Positions 37,981 to 46,745 of a stretch of 64,000 nucleotides of DNA are shown piece after piece. The first letter of the stretch is position 1, and the number at the start of each line of letters is the position of its first letter. Under the pieces are notes generated by a model, which was not told the origin of the DNA, ran no database searches, and saw nothing but the letters and a program-made list of their open reading frames with translations. A program made the translations under genes and the position numbers. Source of the DNA: Undibacterium_A arcticum (GTDB taxonomy: Bacteria > Pseudomonadota > Gammaproteobacteria > Burkholderiales > Burkholderiaceae_D); the NCBI RefSeq assembly GCF_042660705.1, contig NZ_JBHSUQ010000001.1; one strand, 5' to 3'.

Positions 37981-40059
37981 ATGAACCCCCTACTCGACTT
38001 CTCCGACCTGCCGCGCTTCGACCTGATCAAGCCGGAACATGTGACCCCCGCCATCGACAGTGTGCTGGCGCAAAACCGCGCACTGGTGGCGCGACTGGAA
38101 GCGCCTGCGGATCCGCAGTCGATCAGCTGGGACAACTTCGTCGCGCCGCTGGAAGACGCGACCGAACAGCTGAGCCGGGCCTGGGGCGTGGTCAGCCATT
38201 TGAACGGGGTGGCCGATACGCCGGAACTGCGCGCCGCGTATAACGAGAACCAGCCGAAGGTGACTGAATTCTGGACCGCGCTGGGGCAAAATCTGGCGCT
38301 GTTCGACAAGTACAAGGCGCTGAAAGATGGGCCGGAATATGCCGGCTACTCTGCCGCCCGCAAGCGGATCATCGACAACGCGCTGCGCGATTTCCGCCTC
38401 GGCGGCGCCGAGTTGCCGGACGATAAAAAGCAGCGCTTCGCCGAGATCCAGGAACAACAGGCGGCGCTGTCGACCAAGTTCTCGGAGAACGTACTGGACG
38501 CGACCAATGATTACGCGCTGATCGTCGCGACCGAAGCCGAGCTGTCCGGCCTGCCGGACGATGCGATCGCGGCGGCGCGCGCGGCAGCAGAGGCAGCCCA
38601 GGACGGCAAGCCGGGCTACAAGTTCACGCTGCACTTCCCGTCGTATTTTCCGGTGCTGCAATATGCGGACAGCCGCGGCCTGCGCGAGACCATCTACCGC
38701 ACCAACGCGACCAAGGCGTCGGAGCTGGGCACCGTTTTCAGCCAGTGTGCGGCCTGGGACAATACCCGCAACATCACCGAATTACTCAAGCTGCGGGCCG
38801 AGGAAGCCCGGCTGCTCGGCTACGCCAATTACGCGCAGGTGTCGCTGGTGCCGAAGATGGCCGACAGCCCGGATCAGGTGATTGGTTTTCTGGAGGATCT
38901 GGCCCGGCGCGCGCGACCGTTTGCGGAACAGGACCTGGCCGAATTGCGCCAGTTCGGCCAGGACCAGCTGGGCCTCGATACGCTGGAAGCGTGGGACCTC
39001 ACCTATGCGTCCGAAAAGCTGCGCCAGCAGCGCTACGCGTTTTCCGAGCAGGAAGTGAAGCAATATTTTCCGGAACCAAAAGTAATCGACGGCCTGTTCC
39101 GCGTGGTGCAGAGCCTGTTTGCGGTGCAGATCAAGGCCGACACGGCACCGGTCTGGCAGCCGGACGTGAAGTTTTACCGGATCGAACGGGATGGCCGCCT
39201 GATCGGCCAGTTCTACCTCGACCTGTATGCGCGCACCGGCAAGCGTGGCGGCGCGTGGATGGACGATGCGCGCAACCGCCGCATTACTGGCCACGGCGTC
39301 CAGACCCCGGTGGCCTATCTGACCTGCAATTTCACCGAACCGGCCGTCGTCGACGGCGTCAAAAAGCCGGCGCTATTCACGCATGACGAGGTGATCACGC
39401 TGTTCCATGAATTCGGCCACGGCCTGCACCAGATGCTGACTGAAGTCGATGAACTGGGCGTGTCCGGCATCACCGGCGTCGAATGGGATGCGGTCGAGCT
39501 GCCATCGCAATTCATGGAAAATTTCTGCTGGGAGTGGGACGTGCAGCAGCACATGACGGCCCACGCCGACACCGGCGCCGCACTGCCGCGTGCACTGTAC
39601 GACAAGATGGTCGCCGCCAAAAATTTCCAATCCGGCCTGCAGATGCTGCGCCAAGTCGAAATGTCGCTGATCGACATGCACCTGCATGACGATTTCGATC
39701 CCAACGGCGCCATCACGGTGCAGCAACTGGTCGACGATATCCGGCGCCGCTTCGCGGTGCTGACACCGCCGCCGTTCAACCGCTTCCTGCATTCGTTCGG
39801 CCATATTTTTGCCGGCGGCTACGCGGCAGGCTACTATAGCTACAAATGGGCGGAGGTGTTGTCGGCCGATGCCTATGGCGCATTCGAAGAAGCGGCCGCC
39901 AGCGGGTTGCCGCTGCAATCGGAACAGACCGGCAAGAAGTTCCTGGCCGAGATCCTGGCAGTCGGCGGTTCCCGCCCGGCCATCGATTCGTTCCAGGCCT
40001 TCCGCGGTCGCGCGCCGAGCATCGACGCGCTGCTGCGTCATAACGGCATGGCGGCCTGA
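37981..40059 (+). CDS. prlC: oligopeptidase A (M3 zinc metallopeptidase)
   Basis: 692 residues from MNPLLDFSDLPRFDLIKPEH. Zinc site HEFGH within EVITLFHEFGHGLHQMLTEV, third ligand Glu in GVEWDAVELPSQFMENFCWE, and the M3 C-terminal block HIFAGGYAAGYYSYKWAEV. Cytoplasmic degradation of peptides including signal peptides. The 210 bp between folD and this gene contain AT-rich text but no other gene; an upstream in-frame extension to 37879 does not look coding. Confidence 0.95.
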   Translation: MNPLLDFSDLPRFDLIKPEHVTPAIDSVLAQNRALVARLEAPADPQSISWDNFVAPLEDATEQLSRAWGVVSHLNGVADTPELRAAYNENQPKVTEFWTALGQNLALFDKYKALKDGPEYAGYSAARKRIIDNALRDFRLGGAELPDDKKQRFAEIQEQQAALSTKFSENVLDATNDYALIVATEAELSGLPDDAIAAARAAAEAAQDGKPGYKFTLHFPSYFPVLQYADSRGLRETIYRTNATKASELGTVFSQCAAWDNTRNITELLKLRAEEARLLGYANYAQVSLVPKMADSPDQVIGFLEDLARRARPFAEQDLAELRQFGQDQLGLDTLEAWDLTYASEKLRQQRYAFSEQEVKQYFPEPKVIDGLFRVVQSLFAVQIKADTAPVWQPDVKFYRIERDGRLIGQFYLDLYARTGKRGGAWMDDARNRRITGHGVQTPVAYLTCNFTEPAVVDGVKKPALFTHDEVITLFHEFGHGLHQMLTEVDELGVSGITGVEWDAVELPSQFMENFCWEWDVQQHMTAHADTGAALPRALYDKMVAAKNFQSGLQMLRQVEMSLIDMHLHDDFDPNGAITVQQLVDDIRRRFAVLTPPPFNRFLHSFGHIFAGGYAAGYYSYKWAEVLSADAYGAFEEAAASGLPLQSEQTGKKFLAEILAVGGSRPAIDSFQAFRGRAPSIDALLRHNGMAA

Positions 40060-40103
40060 ACCGGCAGTCAACAACCAGCAAAAACGAGTTCCAAGGAGAG
40101 CAG

Positions 40104-40718
40104 ATGAGCAATAAATCGACACGCCCTATCCTGATCATCGCCGGCCTGCTGTGCGCCGCCAGCGCCCACGCGCAATTGTACAAATCGGTCGGACCTGACG
40201 GCAGGATCACGTACAGCGATACGCCGCCGGCCGCGGCCAAGCGGGTCGAGCAGAAAGCGCTCGGCGGCAGCGGATCCGATACCGGCAATCTGCCGTATGC
40301 GCTGGCTGAAGCAGTCAAGACCAGTCCGGTCACGCTATTTAGCAGCGCCAAATGCCTGCCCTGCGACGACGGCCGCACCCTGCTGAAGAATCGCGGCATC
40401 CCGTTTGCCGAGAAAACCGTCAACAACAACGACGACCTGATCAAGCTGCGCCAGGCCGGCGGCGAAGGCCAGTTGCCGATGCTGCTGGTCGGTCGCAGCA
40501 AACTCAGCGGCTACGAGGCAGGCGCATGGAGCAGCGCGCTGACCGCGGCCGGCTACCCGGCGAGCAGTCAATTGCCGAATACCTATCAGAACCCGCGCGC
40601 AGAAGCAGCCGCACCGGTGGTGGCCGCCGACCCAACGAAAAGCGCCAATCCATCGGACCACCAGCCCGAGCGTCCGGCGGCCAGCCCAAAGACTGCCGAA
40701 CCGGGTTTCCGGTTTTGA
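40104..40718 (+). CDS. exported DUF4124/glutaredoxin-like protein
   Basis: 204 residues. Signal peptide MSNKSTRPILIIAGLLCAASAHA, then a DUF4124 segment (QLYKSVGPDGRITYSDTPPA). A thioredoxin-fold glutaredoxin-like domain follows at about 75-150, with VTLFSSAKCLPCDDGRTLLK carrying a CxxC pair (CLPC) and LPMLLVGRSKLSGYEAGAW with the cis-Pro. The tail is Ala/Pro-rich. It would act in the periplasm as a thiol-disulfide protein. AAGGAGAGC precedes the start, 45 bp after prlC, so it may be co-transcribed. Confidence 0.85.
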   Translation: MSNKSTRPILIIAGLLCAASAHAQLYKSVGPDGRITYSDTPPAAAKRVEQKALGGSGSDTGNLPYALAEAVKTSPVTLFSSAKCLPCDDGRTLLKNRGIPFAEKTVNNNDDLIKLRQAGGEGQLPMLLVGRSKLSGYEAGAWSSALTAAGYPASSQLPNTYQNPRAEAAAPVVAADPTKSANPSDHQPERPAASPKTAEPGFRF

Positions 40719-40886
40719 GGCCGGCCGCGTTCCGATCTCGCTTTCCACCCTATTTTAAGGGAGTATGCTGAAAAATCACGCCATCCCGCTGGATTTACAA
40801 GCAGCAATAAAAATACTGGAGCCAGTATATTTTAAGACTGGGGCTACCTTGCAATCCCGGCGCGCCGCTCCCGGCCCCCAGATACT

Positions 40887-41315
40887 ATGACCCGCATCGA
40901 CTTTCACACCAATATCGCCGACAAGATCGGCTACGCCTGCCGGCTGGTGCGCAAGGCGCGCGCCCGCAGCGCCAACTGCCAGATCGTGCTGCTGGCCGAA
41001 CCGGCGCAACTGCAGGCGCTGGATCAGGCGCTCTGGACGTTTTCCGACACCGATTTCCTGCCGCACGTGGTCGCCGGCGACGCGCTGGCGTCGCAGACGC
41101 CGGTCATCCTGACCGATGATGACGCGGCCGATCTGCCGCATCACGAGATGCTGCTGAACCTGTCGAATCGTACGCCGGCGCATTTCGCCCGCTTCGAACG
41201 CATGTTTGAAATCATCTCGTCCGACCCGGCAGATACCGCGGCCGGCCGCGCGCGCTATGCGTTTTACAAGCAGCGCGGGTATCCGCTGACCCATTTTGTG
41301 GCAGACCAGGCATGA
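40887..41315 (+). CDS. holC: DNA polymerase III chi subunit
   Basis: 142 residues starting MTRIDFHTNIADKIGYACRL. HolC family: KARARSANCQIVLLAEPAQL, LWTFSDTDFLPHV, TPVILTDDD, RFERMFEIISSDP and GYPLTHFV at the end. Links the clamp loader to single-stranded DNA-binding protein. It ends in an ATGA overlap with the next gene. A palindrome ATACTGG-AG-CCAGTAT lies about 60 bp upstream (40813-40828). Confidence 0.92.
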   Translation: MTRIDFHTNIADKIGYACRLVRKARARSANCQIVLLAEPAQLQALDQALWTFSDTDFLPHVVAGDALASQTPVILTDDDAADLPHHEMLLNLSNRTPAHFARFERMFEIISSDPADTAAGRARYAFYKQRGYPLTHFVADQA

Positions 41316-41935
41316 ACCATCACACCATCGACACCTTCGACACCAGCATCCCGACCCTGACGGAAATCATCGCTCCCGCAGCCGCACCGGAGCCATCGCC
41401 GCAGCCATCACCGCAGCCAACACCGCGGCCGACGCTGGAACAGCTGCTGGAGCCGACCACCTGGTCGACCGATGGGCCAGATCCGGAGTCAGCGCCGGCA
41501 CCGAAGACGGAATTGAAGCCCGCCGTGCGGCTTGAATCGGACTTTGCATCACGTTTCGAATCGCGCTTCATCCCGGCATCGGAGCTAGACGCTGAGGCGC
41601 CGCTGCTGACCGAGCAGATGGTTGCCACAACTGCCGCGCAACCGGCTGCAGAGCCTGTTGCAGAATCGACTGTCACGGAACCGACCATCGGCTGGAGCGC
41701 CGAACAGCGCGAAATCCTGGAACTGCAACTGAACGAACGCATCCTGCGCCAATTGCAGGGACGCATCGATTTCGTGCTGGAACAGCGGGTCCGCGACAGC
41801 TTGGCCGATGTGCTGCAGAGCGCGATCGAAGGGCTCACCAGTGAGATCCAGCGCGGCTTGCAGCAAACGCTGGAAGAAGTCGTCGGGCGCGCGGTAGCGC
41901 AGGAAATCGCGCGCTTGCAGACGCAAAAAAAATAA
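41312..41935 (+). CDS. Pro-rich protein coupled to holC, unknown function
   Basis: 207 residues overlapping the holC stop by four bases. The N-terminal half is low complexity (AAAPEPSPQPSPQPTPRPTL). The C-terminal 90 residues form a strongly helical, probably coiled-coil region (EQREILELQLNERILRQL, LQSAIEGLTSEIQRGLQ, VGRAVAQEIARLQTQKK). No signal peptide. Similar acidic/Pro-rich proteins follow holC in related bacteria; no function known. Confidence 0.75.
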   Translation: MNHHTIDTFDTSIPTLTEIIAPAAAPEPSPQPSPQPTPRPTLEQLLEPTTWSTDGPDPESAPAPKTELKPAVRLESDFASRFESRFIPASELDAEAPLLTEQMVATTAAQPAAEPVAESTVTEPTIGWSAEQREILELQLNERILRQLQGRIDFVLEQRVRDSLADVLQSAIEGLTSEIQRGLQQTLEEVVGRAVAQEIARLQTQKK

Positions 41936-42092
41936 ATTGCGCCAGTTTATTTTGCATAAATAAACACCCGGTTCTTTTCCACGTTGATTAATAAAATTTC
42001 CAACTGCGTCATTGAACACCTAAACGACCGCTAACTTCCTACAATCTCCGCTGTTAACTTTTGCATCAGCAATCAACACTTCGGAGATCGTC

Positions 42093-43409
42093 ATGAAAGT
42101 CATCGTTTTGGGTTCAGGCATTATCGGCACGTCCTCCGCCTGGTTTTTGAAACAAGCCGGCCACGACGTTACCGTGATCGATCGCCAGCCTGGCGCGGCA
42201 CAGGAAACCAGCTTCGCCAATGGTTGTCAGATCTCGGTCTCGCATGCTGAACCCTGGGCCAATCCGGCGGCCCCGATGAAGGTCCTGAAATGGCTGGGTC
42301 AGGAAGACGCGCCGTTGCTGTTCCGTCCGCGCGCAGAATGGCTGCAATGGATCTGGGGCCTGAGCTTCTTGCGCGAATGCACACCGGCCCGCACCGCCGA
42401 CAACATCCGCCAGATCGTCGCGATCTGCGAATACAGCCGCCGGACGCTGCAACAAATACGCGCGGAAACCGACATCCAGTACGACTGCCTGACCAAGGGC
42501 ATTCTGCACTTCTACACCGACCAAAAAGAATTCGACGATTCCCTGCCGGCCGCGAAACTGATGCGCGACCTCGGTTGCCCGCGCGAGTCGATCGGCGCCG
42601 ATGAAGTCATCCGCATCGAGCCGGCGCTGGCCAGCAGCCGCGACAAGATTGTCGGCGGCGACTTTACCAAGACCGATGAATCGGGCGACGTCTACAAGCT
42701 GACCACCGGCTTGGCCAACAAGGCGGCCGATGCCGGCGTCGATTTCCAGTTCAACACCACCGTCACCCGTCTGTTGACCGAAGGCGCCGGGGTCGCCGCC
42801 AAGATCACCGGCGTCGAGATCATCGATGCCGCCGGCACCCACAAGGTACTGCGCGCCGATGCCTATGTGGTCGCCATGGGCAGTTTCTCGCAGCCACTGC
42901 TGAAGCCGCTCGGCGTCAATCTGATGATCTATCCGGGCAAGGGCTATTCGGCCACTTACCAGATCACCGATCCGGATCAAGCGCCGACCGTATCGCTGAC
43001 CGACGATGGCTACAAGCTGGTGGTGTCGCGTCTGGGCGACCGTCTGCGCGTGGCCGGCACCTGCGAAGTGAACGGCTATGGCCGCGATCTGAACACCGCC
43101 CGTTGTGAAGCGATCACGCGCCGCACTCGCGAACTGTTCCCGGATGCCTGCGACTACGACAATCCGGTGTACTGGACCGGCCTGCGTCCACTGACGCCGT
43201 CCAACGTGCCCTACATCGGCAAGACCAAGATCAGCAACCTGTTCCTGAACACCGGCCACGGCACGCTGGGCTGGACCATGGGCGCAGGTTCGGGCCGCGC
43301 GATCGCCGAAATCATTTCCGGTCGCCAGCCGGAAGTCGATTTCGCATTCACCGGCATGCCGCGCCATCAGACCAACACATTGTCCGGCGCGCTCCCGGTC
43401 AAAGCCTGA
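42093..43409 (+). CDS. dadA: D-amino acid dehydrogenase small subunit
   Basis: 438 residues. FAD motif KVIVLGSGIIGTSSAWFLKQ at the N-terminus, DRQPGAAQETSFANGCQIS, AYVVAMGSFSQPLLKPLG, and the C-terminal FAD block FLNTGHGTLGWTMGAGSG. Membrane-associated flavoprotein oxidising D-amino acids, chiefly D-alanine, to 2-oxoacids and passing electrons to the respiratory chain. CGGAGA precedes the start. It is near a convergent Lrp-type regulator, the usual partner of dad genes. An 11-bp repeat array begins inside its stop region. Confidence 0.95.
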   Translation: MKVIVLGSGIIGTSSAWFLKQAGHDVTVIDRQPGAAQETSFANGCQISVSHAEPWANPAAPMKVLKWLGQEDAPLLFRPRAEWLQWIWGLSFLRECTPARTADNIRQIVAICEYSRRTLQQIRAETDIQYDCLTKGILHFYTDQKEFDDSLPAAKLMRDLGCPRESIGADEVIRIEPALASSRDKIVGGDFTKTDESGDVYKLTTGLANKAADAGVDFQFNTTVTRLLTEGAGVAAKITGVEIIDAAGTHKVLRADAYVVAMGSFSQPLLKPLGVNLMIYPGKGYSATYQITDPDQAPTVSLTDDGYKLVVSRLGDRLRVAGTCEVNGYGRDLNTARCEAITRRTRELFPDACDYDNPVYWTGLRPLTPSNVPYIGKTKISNLFLNTGHGTLGWTMGAGSGRAIAEIISGRQPEVDFAFTGMPRHQTNTLSGALPVKA

Positions 43410-43479
43410 TCGAAGCCTGAACAAAGTCTGATCAGCGGCTGATTAGCGGCTGCTCAGCGGCTGCTCAGCGGCTCATTAA
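43403..43479. repeat. seven degenerate 11-bp tandem units at the dadA stop
   Basis: Successive units are AGCCTGATCGA, AGCCTGAACAA, AGTCTGATCAG, CGGCTGATTAG, CGGCTGCTCAG (twice) and CGGCTCATTAA. The period is close to one helical turn. The first unit covers the dadA stop codon and every unit keeps a G(C/T)CT core. Confidence 0.7.
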
Positions 43480-43490
43480 CTGCGCACGCT

Positions 43491-43556
43491 AACCAGGGCC
43501 GGTGCGCCCCGCTACCCTGCCACTGGCCGGGATAACGGGGCGCACAGGTCCTGGTT
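43491..43556. repeat. long imperfect inverted repeat after dadA
   Basis: Arms 43491-43511 and 43536-43556 pair at 19 of 21 positions, including GTGCGCCCCG/CGGGGCGCAC, around a 24-nt loop. No T run follows. It could end dadA transcription in a factor-dependent way or be a REP-like element. 43557-43770 holds no supportable gene, only a small GCGTCA/TGACGC hairpin near 43634. Confidence 0.6.
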
Positions 43557-43770
43557 GCAGTGAAGCGCGGTCTGCGGCAAATGGCGCGAATCGGATTGCA
43601 ACGCTAGGGGAAACTACCTATCCGTTTGTGAGCGTCATTATTGACGCCGTCTGCAGCGCAAAAATGGCCGGAAACCCGCACCAAATCATGGTGCGCCATT
43701 TGTCATCCTGCATGTGCGACGACACGTTTATGCATTAGGTTGTGCTGATGGAGAGCGGTGATGAACCCAA

Positions 43771-44280
43771 TTATTTCGCAATTCTGACCTGCAGTTCGGC
43801 GGCTTTTTCGTCGAATGCGATACGGGTCGCGAACTTGGCGCACTTCATTGGAAAACGGGACTGGAAATGGCGCACATTGCCCGATCCGGAAATGGCACGC
43901 CGCACAAACTGGTAGTAGGCGTCCATGTCGATCACGTGCACCACCAGGAAGTAATCGTAATCGCCGGAGACAAAATAGCATTGCATGACTTCCGCTTCCT
44001 TGGCCATGCGGGCCTCGAAATCCTGCATATGTTCGTCCGACTGGTTGGTCAGCGACACTTCGAGGAAGGCCAGCATGCCGTAACCGAGGGCGAAAGGATC
44101 GATCATCGCGACATCGGCGCTGATGATGCCGGTTTCACGCAAGTCGCGGATACGGCGCAGGCAGGTCGGCTGCGAAATATGGACTTTGTCGGCCAGCATC
44201 CGGGTCGGAGTCTGGTTGTCTTTCTGCAAGAGGTTCAGCAGCTTGCGATCGACCTTGTCTAGCGTATGGAATTTGGGCAT
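43771..44280 (-). CDS. Lrp/AsnC-family transcriptional regulator
   Basis: 169 residues starting MPKFHTLDKVDRKLLNLLQ. Helix-turn-helix at about 20-60 (TRMLADKVHISQPTCLRRIRDL) and the RAM effector-binding domain (LGYGMLAFLEVSLTNQSDE, CYFVSGDYDYFLVVHVIDMD). Lies between dadA and a branched-chain amino acid binding-protein gene, divergent from the latter. It is a candidate sensor of alanine or leucine regulating one or both. Confidence 0.92.
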   Translation of the reverse strand: MPKFHTLDKVDRKLLNLLQKDNQTPTRMLADKVHISQPTCLRRIRDLRETGIISADVAMIDPFALGYGMLAFLEVSLTNQSDEHMQDFEARMAKEAEVMQCYFVSGDYDYFLVVHVIDMDAYYQFVRRAISGSGNVRHFQSRFPMKCAKFATRIAFDEKAAELQVRIAK

Positions 44281-44420
44281 ATGAAAGTTATTTGAAAATC
44301 GGGAAACCACATAAATTGCTTTGCTAACTATTTTTTATGTTGTACCTTTGACTTGTTCAGGACTCTGAATAGGTAGTGTTGCAGTAACCTTGTATTTTTT
44401 CAATCCTTAGGAGGTTGTAT

Positions 44421-45572
44421 ATGCAGTTCAAGACAAAAATGATTCCACTGGTGGGCGCAATTGCATTTGCATTTGCAGGTGCTGCTTCCGCACAGGAACA
44501 GGTCGTCAAGATCGGTCACGTCGGCCCAATCTCGGGCGCAATTGCTCACCTCGGCAAAGACAATGAAAACGGCGCCAAGATGGCGATCGAAGAACTGAAC
44601 ACAAAAGGCGTCACCATCGGTGGCAAAAAAATCAAGTTCGAACTGCTGGCTGAAGACGACGGCGCCGATCCGAAACAAGGTACTGCTGCAGCGCAGAAAC
44701 TGGTCGACGCCAAGGTCAATGGCGTGATCGGTCACCTGAACTCGGGTACCACGATCCCAGCGTCGAAGATCTACAACGAAGCCGGTATTCCACAAATCTC
44801 GCCATCGGCAACCAACCCTAAATACACCCAGCAAGGCTTCAACACCGCGTTCCGCGTGGTGGCCAACGACGGCCAACTGGGCGGCACACTGGGCCGTTAC
44901 GCTGTGCAAATCCTGAAGGGCAAGAAACTTGCCGTCATCGATGACCGTACCGCTTATGGCCAGGGCGTTGCTGAAGAGTTCATCAAAGGCGCGAAGGGCA
45001 AGGGCGGCGGCGTCGAAATCGTTGCGCAACAATACACCAACGACAAGGCGACCGACTTCAATGCGATTCTGACCGCAATCAAGTCCAAGAATCCTGACGT
45101 CATTTTCTTCGGCGGTATGGATGCAGTTGCAGGCCCGATGCTGCGCCAGATGAAGCAGCTCGGCATCAATGCCAAGTTCATGGGCGGCGATGGTATCTGT
45201 ACTGAAGCGCTGGTTAACCTGGCTGGCGACGCCATCGGTGACGACAAGGTAGTGTGCGCCGAAGCCGGCGGTGTGGTCGAGGCCGACAGGAAAGGCATGG
45301 AAGACTTCAAGGCTGCCTACAAGAAGAAATTCGGCACCGACGTGCAGATCTATGCGCCGTATGTGTACGACGCTGTGATGACGATGGTCGACGCCATGAA
45401 AAAGGCTAACTCCGTTGAACCTGCGAAGTACCTGCCTGCTCTGGCCAAGATCAAGCACAAAGGCGTGACCGGCAATATCGAATTTGATGCCAAAGGCGAC
45501 ATCAAGGACGGTACGCTGACGCTGTACACCTACAAAGGTGGCAAGCGTCAACTGCTGGCTGTGACCAAGTAA
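44421..45572 (+). CDS. branched-chain amino acid ABC transporter periplasmic binding protein
   Basis: 383 residues. Signal peptide MQFKTKMIPLVGAIAFAFAG to AASAQ; mature part VVKIGHVGPISGAIAHLGKD, ELLAEDDGADPKQGTAAAQK, GVIGHLNSGTTIPASKIYNE and YAPYVYDAVMTMVDAMKKA of the LivJ/BraC type. AGGAGG stands six bases before ATG 44421, deciding this start over an upstream TTG. Frequent, regular codons suggest high expression. No permease or ATPase genes follow; it is a single-gene unit ended by a terminator. Confidence 0.94.
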   Translation: MQFKTKMIPLVGAIAFAFAGAASAQEQVVKIGHVGPISGAIAHLGKDNENGAKMAIEELNTKGVTIGGKKIKFELLAEDDGADPKQGTAAAQKLVDAKVNGVIGHLNSGTTIPASKIYNEAGIPQISPSATNPKYTQQGFNTAFRVVANDGQLGGTLGRYAVQILKGKKLAVIDDRTAYGQGVAEEFIKGAKGKGGGVEIVAQQYTNDKATDFNAILTAIKSKNPDVIFFGGMDAVAGPMLRQMKQLGINAKFMGGDGICTEALVNLAGDAIGDDKVVCAEAGGVVEADRKGMEDFKAAYKKKFGTDVQIYAPYVYDAVMTMVDAMKKANSVEPAKYLPALAKIKHKGVTGNIEFDAKGDIKDGTLTLYTYKGGKRQLLAVTK

Positions 45573-45590
45573 TTCGTCCAAGCCTGATAA

Positions 45591-45621
45591 AACGCCCGCT
45601 CTTTGGAGCGGGCGTTTTTTT
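45591..45621 (+). terminator. rho-independent terminator of the binding-protein gene
   Basis: AACGCCCGCTC (45591-45601), loop TTTG, GAGCGGGCGTT (45606-45616), then T to 45621. Confidence 0.9.
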
Positions 45622-45743
45622 GGTACCTATGGGTGTTATTGGATGCCATTCGCGCCTGCGGTTCAAAGAAACCCCAACCAAAGAGCTGCGAACAAACGAA
45701 TAAGCATCAGCATTGGCGCCCTCAGAAGCAACAACAACAACAA

Positions 45744-45769
45744 AAAAAGCGCTCGATCGAGCGCTTTTT
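45744..45769. terminator. bidirectional-looking terminator
   Basis: Perfect palindrome AAAAAGCGCTCGA and its complement, with A run on one side and T run on the other. It lies 19 bp after the cytochrome c stop, so it mainly serves that minus-strand gene. Confidence 0.75.
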
Positions 45770-45787
45770 GCTATGGTGTCTTGCCGA

Positions 45788-46096
45788 CTATTTCAGCGAC
45801 AGGATCCATTTGACCAGGGTGCGCGCCTCCGCTTCCGACACTTGCGCATTGGCCGGCATCGGGACTGCGCCCCAGGCACCGCTGCCACCTTTGAGCACTT
45901 TTTGTGTCAGCTTGTCCTCAGCGTCTTTCTGCCCCGCGTATTTCGCGGCGACATCCTTGTATGCCGGACCGACCACCTTGTTACCCACCGCATGGCAGGC
46001 CATGCAATTCTTCGCTTTCGCCAAATCGGCATTTGCCATCGCGACGCCTGACGTCAGCGCCGAAACAGCCAGACAGACCAACAAAGAACGTTTCAT
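45788..46096 (-). CDS. class I cytochrome c (c551/c552 type)
   Basis: 102 residues from MKRSLLVCLAVSALTSGVAM with cleavage after AMA. Heme-binding CMACH within AKAKNCMACHAVGNKVVGP, distal Met ligand in AVPMPANAQVSEAEA, and C-terminal helix RTLVKWILSL. Periplasmic electron carrier. Monocistronic. An upstream in-frame ATG at 46120 is less likely because the signal peptide begins at 46096. Confidence 0.93.
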   Translation of the reverse strand: MKRSLLVCLAVSALTSGVAMANADLAKAKNCMACHAVGNKVVGPAYKDVAAKYAGQKDAEDKLTQKVLKGGSGAWGAVPMPANAQVSEAEARTLVKWILSLK

Positions 46097-46250
46097 TGTT
46101 TTCTCCAAAGGAATATGCATATCATTTTACAGCGCTTTTTCACGCGCCTTCGATGCCCTACGTTGTAAAACGCATGCAACACCGAATCCGTTGACCGCAT
46201 TGATTGACGGCAATGTCCTTTCACCCTATGCTCCTTCGAAAGGAGTCGCC

Positions 46251-46493
46251 ATGCCCATCATTATTACTATCGTTTTATTGTCAATATTGAAATATTTTGA
46301 AATCGGCCCATTCGCGAACATGTCATGGTGGTGGGTCGGCGGTCTGACCGTGTTTGCCTTCATCTGGTTCGAATTTGTCGAGCCCATATTTGGATGGGAC
46401 AAGCGCAAGGCGCACAAGGAAATGGAAAACATACGCGATGAGCGGGTCAAGAAGACGTTCGATACCAGCAAGAATAAGGCGAAGCGGCGCTGA
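46251..46493 (+). CDS. small Trp-rich protein (TIGR04438-like)
   Basis: 80 residues. MPIIITIVLLSILKYFEIGPF is an N-terminal membrane segment; MSWWWVGGLTVFAFIWFEFVE is a second Trp-rich hydrophobic part; the rest is highly charged (DKRKAHKEMENIRDERVKK). AAAGGAG stands seven bases before the ATG. A longer in-frame reading from 45603 crosses a terminator and is not credible. Family known in Betaproteobacteria, function unknown. Confidence 0.8.
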   Translation: MPIIITIVLLSILKYFEIGPFANMSWWWVGGLTVFAFIWFEFVEPIFGWDKRKAHKEMENIRDERVKKTFDTSKNKAKRR

Positions 46494-46530
46494 TTTCCGA
46501 ACCTGCAAACCGAACGCGGAAAATACGCAC

Positions 46531-46559
46531 AAAAAAGCCGGAGCAGATCCGGCTTTTTT
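46531..46559 (+). terminator. rho-independent terminator
   Basis: AAAAAAGCCGGA (46531-46542), loop, TCCGGCTTTTTT (46548-46559), 37 bp after the Trp-rich gene. Confidence 0.85.
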
Positions 46560-46745
46560 ATTGCTGTGGCGCGCCATCAGCGCCTGATAAATTCATATAC
46601 TGGCTGCACAGGCGCTAATTACCGCGCAAGAATAAATGATGTGAATTACATACTCCGTCATTCATCATCGATCATTCTTCAGAGCCGTGGATCGCTTCGC
46701 GCCGCATCACCCTGGCACGGTGCGACCGCACCGCTTCCGGCCCAC

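Noticed and set aside
40813..40828. LexA-type operator before holC
   Set aside because: ATACTGG-AG-CCAGTAT is a palindrome but does not match the CTGT-N8-ACAG spacing of LexA boxes.
43403..43479. CRISPR-like array
   Set aside because: Units are only 11 bp, contiguous and without spacers; no cas genes are present.
45603..46250. N-terminal extension of the Trp-rich protein
   Set aside because: It crosses a terminator and the antisense cytochrome c gene; a proper ribosome binding site stands before 46251.
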